Positions 56,102 through 64,000 of a DNA stretch of 64,000 nucleotides are shown one piece after another (position 1 is the first letter of the stretch; every line of letters begins with the position of its first letter). Made by a program: the position numbers and the translations under genes. Under the pieces are notes generated by a model. The model searched no databases, was not told the origin of the DNA, and saw only the letters and a program-made list of their open reading frames with translations. This stretch comes from Channallabes apus (taxonomy: Eukaryota; Chordata; Actinopteri; Siluriformes; Clariidae). The stretch spans positions 14,062,157 through 14,126,156 of the forward strand of contig CM060113.1 in assembly GCA_030522415.1 (NCBI GenBank). Direction: 5' to 3'.

Positions 56102-58369
56102 TACCCTAGTAAAAAAAAAGTATGCTAAGTATATTAAATCCTAGCATGCCAAAGCATACTTAAATGTACTTACAGCCAGACTAATGACTAGTATACTTGA
56201 AGTTTGCTATTTTGGAACAACTAATTTTGTACTAAGTGTATTTAAGTTGTAATTAAATTGTACAAAAGCACAATTGTGCTAAAGTGGAACAACTTTAAGT
56301 ATACTTAGTACACGTACACTTAGTATATGGCTGTGTGTGTACTAACGTACATACCTGACAATAATTAATACATTTTAAGTATATATTTAATGTATTATAA
56401 GTACATTACAGCTATTTTTACTTTTATTATTATTTATTATTATTTGTAATTACTTATTATTACAAATACATGATTCATATATTATGAATATATTCTTATT
56501 GCAGCAGTAGCGTGCTGTTATACTTCTGGACAATTACAAATACTAAAAAAGTACACTTTGTGGTTAATACAAATATACTTTATTGTATCATACAGTACAC
56601 ACAACCTTCTATAATACTGCATTGCAAATGTGTTACCAGTACATTAAGTGTTTAGGCTAATTTACAAATGCTAAATGCATTTTCTACATTATAAAATGTT
56701 TTTGAAACACATTACATCAGTAATTATGAGGCAGATTGTATTAATGAGTTCAACAGATTTAATTTGCACAAGGTTACAAAAAAGCACTACTATAGTTTAT
56801 TTGTGTTCAACAAAAGTCAGGTTGTCTTACAAACACACAAACTAAAATATAAATTGGTGTGTGAACACAGATTAATGTGACAGACATTAGTATTAGAATC
56901 TACAGGTACAGTATTAGTTTAAACCTGGTGTGTGAACACAGACAGACATTAGTATTAGAATCTACAGGTACAGTATTAGTTTAAACCTGGTGTGTTGATT
57001 CTGTTACACAGAGACTGAAAACAGGCCGAGAGCTACAGAGCCATTATACCACAAGCAAAGTACATAAAACATTAACAACACATTAGACAATACATTCTAC
57101 AGCTTAAAGTATGTGCTTAATGACAAATTACCTAACAAAAACCGTTAAATTTACCTTGTGCCGATGAAAATAAAATAATAAACGATACGAACAAACGCAC
57201 GCGATGATGCAGCTTCAGCCGTTAATTCAAACTAGAAGTGGAGACCTGGGGAGCCAATCAGAGAACGGACAGTCCGAATCTAGCCCGCCTCCAGTCTCTG
57301 ATTGGCTGGTGGGGCGCAGATTCTAGTCTCCAGTTGTTTGCAATAGTTGCAGAATTCACAACGCTGCTGCAGTTTGTGTAAGTGTAGCTTTATGATAGTG
57401 AGCGGACAGAAGAGTGAGAGAGTGCACACATAAATTATCTTGAACAAAGTGATTTTCGGGCGGCGCGGTGGTGTAGTGGTTAGCACTGTCGCCTTGCACC
57501 TCCAGGGTCTGGGTTCGATTCCCCGGCCAGGCTCGATTCCCGTCTCTGTGTGCATGGAGTTTGCATGTTCTCCCCGTGCTTGGTGGGTTTCCTCCGGGTA
57601 CTCCGGTTTCCTCCCACAGTCCAAAGATATGCAGGTTAGGCTAATTGGCGTTCCCAAATTGCCCGTAGTGTGTGATTGGGTGTGTGAGTGTGTGTATGTG
57701 TGTGTGCCCTGCGATGGATTGGCACCCTGTCCAGGGTGTACCCCGCCTAGTGCCCGAAGTCTCCTGGGATAGGCTCCAGGTCCCCCGCGACCCTGAACAC
57801 AGGATTAAGCGGTATAGAAGATGAATGAATGAAAGTGATTTTCAGCGCGCAAGAGAGATTGCGCGCACGAGGGAGAGAGATTCAGCATGCAGAAACGAGT
57901 CTAAAAGCGTGCGTGCACGACAGAGTAGTGCACTAAACATAAGTACATATTAATAAGGACATTTAAATTTAACTGATAATATACTGAGACTACCGTATAT
58001 TAAAAATTGTATTCTAATGTATACTTTCTGTACATTTGTACAATGATTATTTCGAGCATATATTTTTTTAAATATACCAAAAATACATTGAAAAACAAGT
58101 TTAAATAAGTATACTTTGGAAATTAGACCAACCTTTCACTTAAAGTATATTTTCCAATAATATATTTTTGGAAAGTGTACTATAATACAATTTTAAATAT
58201 TAAAGTATATTTAAAGTTTAATTCCAAAATTTGGTAAAAACATGATGTTAGTATACTTTTTATATATTAACTGATGGTACAATTTTTTGTTAGTATATTT
58301 GCAGTGTATTATCGAGGATTTCAATATATTTGTAATACACTAAAGTGTATTTTTTTTTTCACTGGGGTA
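56102..58369. mobile_element. Non-autonomous DNA transposon inside the L2, 3-bp duplication
   Basis: Ends TACCCTAGT(A8) and, inverted, TACCCCAGTG(A10). GTG is duplicated on each side (56099-56101; 58370-58372), and removal restores the L2 sequence. Both arms are crowded with AGTATACTT-type words, likely transposase-binding repeats. A 62-base tandem duplication (CAGACATTAGTATTAGAATC at 56881 and 56943) lies within. No transposase. The superfamily is not assigned. Confidence 0.75.
57458..57831 (+). mobile_element. tRNA-derived SINE, complete, 12-bp duplication
   Basis: The tRNA-like head has A-box-like TAGTGGTTAGCACTG and B box GGTTCGATTCC; the body follows, with tail GATTAAGCGGTATAGAAG and (ATGA)n. 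AAAGTGATTTTC is duplicated exactly at 57446-57457 and 57832-57843. This is the reference copy for the other SINE calls in this window. The LINE partner is not evident from the tail. Confidence 0.95.
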
Positions 58370-58372
58370 GTG

Positions 58373-59120
58373 GTATCTGAGAAGAAGAATACTATGATCA
58401 ATGGTGTCAAAAGCTGCACCGAGTAATACAAGCATAGTTACACAACCCTGATCAGAGGCCAATAGGAGGTCATTTACTACTTTAACGAGTGCTGTTTCTG
58501 TGCTGTGATGAGGCCTAAATCCTGACTGATACAGTTCATGTATGCCATTTCTATGTAGATATGAGCATAGCTGCTCCGCTACTATCTTTTCCAGAATCTT
58601 AGAGATAAAGGGGAGGTTTGATATTGGCCTGTAATTGGACAGCTGACAGGGGTCGAGGTCAGGTTTCTTAATTATTGGTTTGATAACTGCTAATTTAAAA
58701 GATTTTGGAACATAACCAATGCTGAGTGAGGAATTAATTATTCTCAACAGCGGTTCTGTTTTTTCTGGTACTATCTGTTTAAGAAAATGTGTTGGTATAG
58801 GATCTACTATACAGGTTGATGAATTTGCAGAAGAGATGAGTGAAATTAGTTCATTCTCTTCAAGGGGAGTAAAGTATTCTAGGTTCTGATCTGACATACA
58901 GTAGTTAGTTTAACATCTGCATAAATTACATTGTCCGGTTTCAAAGCCTCAATTTTATGCCTAATATTTACAATTTTATTATTAAAAAAGTTCATAAAAT
59001 ACTCACTATTGCACGATGTTGTTGTGGAGATTTCTGAAGTGGACTTATTTCTAGTTAATTTGGCTGCGGTATTAAATAAAAATCTAGGATTATTTTTGTT
59101 ATTTTCTATAAGAGTGGAGA
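58373..59120 (-). pseudogene. L2 LINE reverse transcriptase, N-terminal part
   Basis: It reads [69 protein letters not shown], and [18 protein letters not shown] with [12 protein letters not shown] at the break. The expected [13 protein letters not shown] motif reads [13 protein letters not shown], so the first catalytic Asp block is altered. A frameshift near 58890 separates the upstream linker (EYFMNFFNNKIVNIRHKIEA). Confidence 0.9.
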
Positions 59121-59124
59121 GATA

Positions 59125-61340
59125 TGTTGATTACAAGCCTATATAATACTAAGGGTTTCTAAATTAAGTAGAAATGTAAATTATTGTGTCCTATTTATAT
59201 GATGTCGTCCTCGATAATGATTATAATAAATATATAAATAATTGTTTGAGTAAAATTTTTTCACGCTCCAGCGATATGTAATATCGACTGATAATTTTTC
59301 ATTCCCTTTTCCGCTAAAGTTCCCTACAGCGCTCTGTGCAGTTGTGTGTGCACGGAGAGTTTGTGTATGTATGTGTGCGTCTCATAGGTGTGTGTGTGCG
59401 GAGAGTTTGTGTATATATGCGCACATCTCATAGATGTGTGTGCACGGAGAGGTGGGTGTGTATGTGCGCGCATTTCATATGTAGTTGTTTGAGCAGTTAG
59501 TAGTATATATGTATGTGTGATATATGTGTATGCAAGTGTTTCATGTGTGTGTGCATGAGTGAAGTTTGATTTAAGCCCTATATACGTTGCCTCATAGAGT
59601 TTCAGGCAAATTTCAGGTAAAAAAAGATCTTTCATGATGAGTATGTGTATGCACTTTAAATATACAATAAAGAATAAACACTGCCTTTTGCAAAGTGAAA
59701 GTGAGTGCCGTTGATCAAAAGGCTGATAAATGCGCGCGCAGATATGAGCAGATTTACAGATAAAACTGCAGACATACTCCCCCTGAAATGCAACAAACAA
59801 ATATATACAATAGTCTATTCGCTGAATAAAACGCGACAGCGTGCTCTGAGCCAAACACCCGCAGACCCCCCAGTTACTGTAATCCCTCTTCTCACCTTTC
59901 ATTCATGATAGGTGTGAAGTTATCAAACCGGTTTCGCTGATGGGGGAACTGGCTATATTGGGTTTTTTAAAACAAGATAACAAGACCGAGAAGATGTCTC
60001 TGCCTAAAATGTATTTCGCAAGCAAAACATAAAATAAATAGAAAATAAAATGTTAGATGGTACCAATTAAATCAGGCTTCATAGTTGGATTTGATACTTA
60101 TATTCAGATTTTGTAAAATAACAAAAACTGATGTCTCCTGATTTCTTTCCTCCTTCCATACAGTATGTCCACATCACCATTCTTTCCTCGTTTTAATCTG
60201 TGTATTTAAGTGAAATATAGTTTGCATAAAGGTCTAAATATTCCTTTTTATTTTTGGACAGGTATATTATGTTTGATCAGCATTATTACATTATGTTTCA
60301 AGACATGCTTCCTTTACCTTAGTTAAATTTACACATTTACACCTTACAGCGTGGACACACTGAAATTTAATGCCACAAAAAAAAAAATCATATGATCAAT
60401 AAAAAATAAAAGCTTAGAGATGATCGTTTTGTCATATTTTTGTGTTCATTGGATTAAATTAAAAGATAAGTATTTTTATTTCTGATATGTACATATATGT
60501 TACAATCATTGTCATTAAGGAATTTTGTTTCTCCCTTCAAGCTGTTTATTAGGGCGGCTGGTCAGCCGTTATCAGACACCATTGTAATGCGTATTGTGGA
60601 GCCTTTCCTGGAACAAGGAAGAAATATAACGCTCATGATTTACCAGGCAAAATGAAAGAAAAATTTATGCGTTCTGAGCAAAAAGCTTCAGGCAGTTTTA
60701 ACTGATAATGGCGAAAAGAAACTGCCTAAAACAATTTCCTACTACAACAGCACTAAAGTTGGCATTGATGTTCTGGATCAAATGGCGCGGCTGTATTCAG
60801 TAATGGGAGGCACCCGGCGCTGGTCTATGGCTGTGTTTTACAACCTCCTAGACCTGGCGGCAATTATTGCACATATTCTATATAAACAGTGCATGAATGT
60901 GACCATAAGCAGGAGGACCATTTATTCTGGAGTTGGTAAGGGAGCTATGTGCAAACCAGATAAAGGCAAAGGCATCAGGGGCACAGTATACTAAGCTGTT
61001 TATATAGTAGAAACTGTTTTTTTTATGAATTACTGTAAATAAACTACATACCTATGAGACGCGCACACATACATACACAAACTCTCCATACACACAGACC
61101 TATGAGACTCGTGACATGCATACAGTACACAACCTCTTCATGCACACACAATTGCACAGAGTAGCAAACTGTAGCGCTGTAGGGAACTAGTGAACAACAG
61201 ATCTAAAAATCATTTATATATTTATTATAATCATTATCGAGGACATCATATAAATAGGACACAATAATTTACATTTCATCTTAATTTAGAAACCCTTAGT
61301 ATTATATAGCCTTGTAATCTGTAAAAAATAAATAAATAAA
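59125..61340. repeat. Long inverted repeat flanking the piggyBac transposase remnant
   Basis: About 59125-59400 (CCTATTTATATGATGTCGTC, ACTAAGGGTTTCTAAATTAA) recurs inverted at about 61035-61320 (GACATCATATAAATAGGAC, TTAGAAACCCTTAGTATTAT). The outer parts are well matched; inner parts (ACACATACATACACAAACTC) are degraded. Confidence 0.82.
60544..60994 (+). pseudogene. piggyBac transposase C-terminal remnant
   Basis: The upstream piece reads MRIVEPFLEQGRNIT, then in an open frame LTDNGEKKLPKTISYYNSTK, VGIDVLDQMARLYSVMGGTR, RWSMAVFYNLLDLAAIIAHI, ending at a TAA after RGTVY. GxDxLDQM contains the third catalytic Asp of piggyBac (PGBD4-like) transposases, which move DNA between TTAA sites. About the first two thirds of the protein and the cysteine-rich C-terminal domain are missing. 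Stops separate the first piece from the rest. Confidence 0.88.
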
Positions 61341-61494
61341 ATAAATACATCTCCATACATCTTGTAAATTAATAAAATTATTTTCGATAAGTTATAAACG
61401 TTTCAGTACGTTATATATTTTATAATGGTAGTTTTTGTTTCAATAAATATTCTATATTTAATATCCGTAGTGTAATATTTCCACAGCAGTAGTG

Positions 61495-61955
61495 ACAGGT
61501 ATCCAAGGTGCTTATGTTACCATAACGGAAAAGTGAAGTTGTTCAGCTGTTTAGTGTCACTATGCAGATGTTACACCCCATGTACAGTAGTTACCGAGAT
61601 CTTTGGTTTAGTTCTCATTGAGTGGCCACACATCACTTCCATATTTCCACATTCCTGAATATGCGCGTGGTCCGTTGCCTAGCAACACTGAACAAAACGA
61701 GGCATAATCGTGGTGTTTGCTTCGGTTAACACATACCATAGTTTATTATCTGCTGTGGTAGATCTGATTTATTCAAACCCAATAATAAAGCTTTATATCC
61801 TCAGGAGGGGTCATTACATTGTTTTATCGATAATTTTAAAGCAAGTTCAGAACTAATCTAAAGCACTGTCACACTAAAAAAACATCCGAGAAGTTCAGAA
61901 GCTTCAAATAGAATGAACGAACTAATGAATTTTCTTAAAACGTTATAAAATTAAG
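61495..61955 (-). repeat. Inverted, diverged copy of the 17.2-kb element's internal repeat
   Basis: The inverse of about 19200-19600: shared GATTAGTTCTGAACT, ATAAAGCTTTATTATTG, GATTATGCCTCGTTT and GTGACACTRAACA words in the same order. Its presence in the piggyBac element and in the 17.2-kb element shows that a mobile sequence is common to both. Confidence 0.75.
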
Positions 61956-62422
61956 TAGAGCTAAATCTCCTTATAAAATATTGCTGATTATCAATGAGGG
62001 GATGAATGACGAATTGTCGATATTTCACGGAAGCATATATATATATATATATATATATAAACTGCATATATAGAATGAAACCTGAGATAGTTACAGTACT
62101 GTACATATATACACTGAATGACGAATAGATAGTATGAGCGATCCCTTGCGCCATCTGCTGAGAGAAATGAGAATGGCAGGTTGGAAAAGACAGGAAACGT
62201 CATGCCGTCGCGCAGCTGTCAGCAATTTCAAGTAAATAAGAGCAAAATAGCTTTATACTGGCTTTTACTGGTGCGATATTGAAAATGTAAGCATGCTGGT
62301 TGATTAAGTTCACAGATCTAGGAAAAGTTATGAAAGGAGGGTCCTGGAATTTGATCAAGTGTGAAGTATTTTTTTTCCCCTATTACGGTCAAATGACCGG
62401 TGCTCGGCACTTCTAGTGTTAA

Positions 62423-64000
62423 GGGGTTTTATATAAACCCACTGGCCACTTTAAAGGAACACCAGCACATTTGTGAAATTATCCAAGGTCCCTGTGCTCC
62501 CACTGGTCAGATCAATAACAATGACTGACAGGCAGGGGAGCACAAACCCTGGCTATAGCCATGGAGTCCCCAGTTGGGACCCAAATCAGGCCCAAATAAT
62601 TGAATAAATATGTGGAAAATTTGCTTTTCATGTACTTTTGCTATGATGGCTAACATAAGTGATAGTTGATTCATTTATTAGCACTTGACAGTAGGCCCGT
62701 TTTCACCAAAATATTTGTTTCCACTCCAAGCAATTACTCACACTTTATAGCAGTGACAAATGACAGTGCGAAACGACATATTGACGTTACCGTTATCTAT
62801 TCATGCATGCCCTGGTTGATGGTGTCAACCACTGATAGGAATTTTAATTACGCATTTTAAGCGTATTTGAATATTGGGGGATGTGTTTCCTCCCGGTGTA
62901 TATCATAATGACAGCCTGGGCACAAATACAGTATATACAGGGGGAGCGAGAGAAAGAGAATGCACAGATACAGACACACTGACCTTTAACACCAGACTAA
63001 TGACCGAGGTATATGATTTCCAAAAGAATACAAAAATTCTGTTCATTAACGAACGGTGGATAAAAAATTCATTTCACTACATTAGGTGATTGCAATGTTA
63101 TGAACAGAACATCAACATTACTTATGAATATCCTTCCTCCCAAAATGTTCCCATGGTACTGAGACATAGCAGAGCAGTTAACTTGCCCTTGCTGTTGTTC
63201 CTCCCCTGAGGCAGTTTTTATACACTGCTGGGGGTTTATGTGCACATAATGGTGCAACCTGACTCATAGACCTCAGTGGAAGTGCTTTCTTTGCATACAG
63301 CATTTTCATTAAGCTCAAGCTATGCATTTAAATATTGACATCTAATTACATGGCATTGAGTTTTTATTATTAAAGGTCATCCATGCTTGCGTCATTTTTT
63401 GTCTGTAAACATAAACACAACCCATTGTAATTTTTTGGTTTTATGTTCCTTTAAAATACAGTAGTAGAAATGATGCTTAGGGCTTTTTTTTTTATCTTGG
63501 TGAATGAATCTCTTCTTGTTCTCCTGAGCATACAATCAAGCAGAATTTCAATGAGGCTGCAGAAATTGTCCATCTAAATCCTATCAAATATTTAGTGATA
63601 CCTTTAAAGGCAAATCTCATCATACCCTTTGTATTACATTACGCCTAGTAGGAGTTTGATCCTTTCCTATGAACAGGTGTAGGCCTTTAGCTATATTATA
63701 ATGTTGGGTATCCCATAAGGTTCATAGTTTACATACTGATATTTTCTTGGTTTAATGCCAACAAAATATCAAAGTCTGTTAACATCATAAACCAAACATT
63801 GACAGCAATATTCCTCTTATAACTGAAACTAGGTTTCCTGAATGCCTTGGGATTACAAGGATTTGAATTTGTACACCACCCCAATCCTAATATGGGGAAA
63901 AATGAATGAATAAAATGGAATGTCATGGTTTAATCCTAAATTGGAAACTGTCTATGTGGAGATTCACATGTTCTCACTGGATGCTCATGGGTTTCATTCA
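62423..64000. other. Unassigned sequence to window end
   Basis: No transposon ends or credible coding frames. 62440-62480 (ACTGGCCACTTTAAAGGAAC) resembles a small fish repeat. 63300-63620 looks compositionally like possible conserved non-coding DNA; unverified. Confidence 0.35.

Larger units (their letters stand above)
54620..59120 (-). mobile_element. L2-type LINE, 5'-truncated, interrupted
   Basis: Minus-strand coding runs from about 59120 (NNPRFLFNTAAKLTRNK) to 55068, then a 3' UTR to about 54620. It is split at 56102-58369 by another transposon; flanking sequence rejoins as LLLRYHYLSWLRSYL, as expected for L2. A 43-base tandem duplication (TGTAGAGTGCAAGCAGAGAC at 54841 and 54884) lies in the 3' UTR. 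The 3' boundary is approximate. Confidence 0.85.
54477..62418 (+). mobile_element. piggyBac-type element, 7.9 kb, TTAA-flanked
   Basis: TTAA lies at 54473-54476 and 62419-62422. The left end reads CACTCGAAGCGCCGCGCC; the right end, inverted, reads CACTAGAAGTGCCGAGCACC. Both ends also share a subterminal CACCGGTCATTTTGACCG-type palindrome. piggyBac elements insert at and duplicate TTAA, and a piggyBac transposase remnant (60544-60994) lies inside, so the assignment is consistent. The element is swollen by an L2 LINE and a further nested transposon. Confidence 0.85.

Noticed and set aside
57458..57540. tRNA gene
   Set aside because: A and B box-like motifs are present, but the sequence is the head of a SINE, with a 12-bp duplication and no mature tRNA fold.
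57440..57772. 110-codon frame and its minus-strand partner, also frames at 28634-29080, 30351-30539 and 53917-54229
   Set aside because: All are translations of the tRNA-derived SINE. Their similarity to each other reflects the repeat, not a gene family.
56097..58372. 5- to 7-base target duplication (GGTAGTG) for the element in L2
   Set aside because: A 3-base GTG duplication gives matching TACCC... termini and restores the L2 sequence equally well, so the shorter reading is preferred.

Overview
This window looks like gene-poor, transposon-dense nuclear DNA from a ray-finned fish. It is AT-rich, has long (CA)n, (TA)n and (ATTC)n tracts, and carries many teleost-type Tc1 elements, RTE and L2 LINEs, piggyBac, hAT and Harbinger miniatures, and a tRNA-derived SINE of a kind I associate with catfishes (Siluriformes). 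That order-level guess is from memory and is weak. I find no intact host gene. Nearly every long reading frame belongs to a mobile element; the only host-like coding pieces are decayed SAMD3-like exons.

Layout. 1-2580: a minus-strand Ty3/gypsy element (RT, gag, LTR) cut by the window edge. 3045-4807: a Tc1 remnant whose terminal repeat was split by a fold-back miniature element. 5807-26208: an RTE LINE with a perfect 16-bp target-site duplication. Its single reading frame (endonuclease plus reverse transcriptase) is split by a 17.2-kb insertion at 7017-24249 with about 26-bp inverted ends and a TA duplication. Removing the insert and one TA leaves the frame continuous. The insert carries a 5.36-kb LTR element with identical LTRs and no recognisable genes, a complete but dead Tc1, a long direct duplication, and spliced-looking pieces of a SAMD3-like gene reading inward from both ends.

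26.2-35.2 kb: Tc1 derivatives, SINEs, a 1.4-kb hAT-like element and unassigned AT-rich DNA. 35252-38208: a Tc1 inside the transposase region of another Tc1. 38.8-47.3 kb: a promoter-like GC/CCAAT/CRE cluster abutting a Tc1 fragment, a Harbinger-type and a hAT-type miniature element with clean target duplications, an RTE tail, and long unique-looking DNA. 51464-54313: a 2.85-kb inverted-repeat element holding a SINE. 54477-62418: a 7.9-kb piggyBac-type element with TTAA at both ends. It contains an L2 LINE, which is split by a 2.27-kb element, which holds a SINE with a 12-bp duplication (four levels). The rest, to 64000, is unassigned.

The elements do not form a functional pathway. What the window records is a readable order of insertions. 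The least explained objects are the 17.2-kb TA/TIR insert with its SAMD3-like exons, and the identical-LTR, apparently non-coding retroelement inside it.
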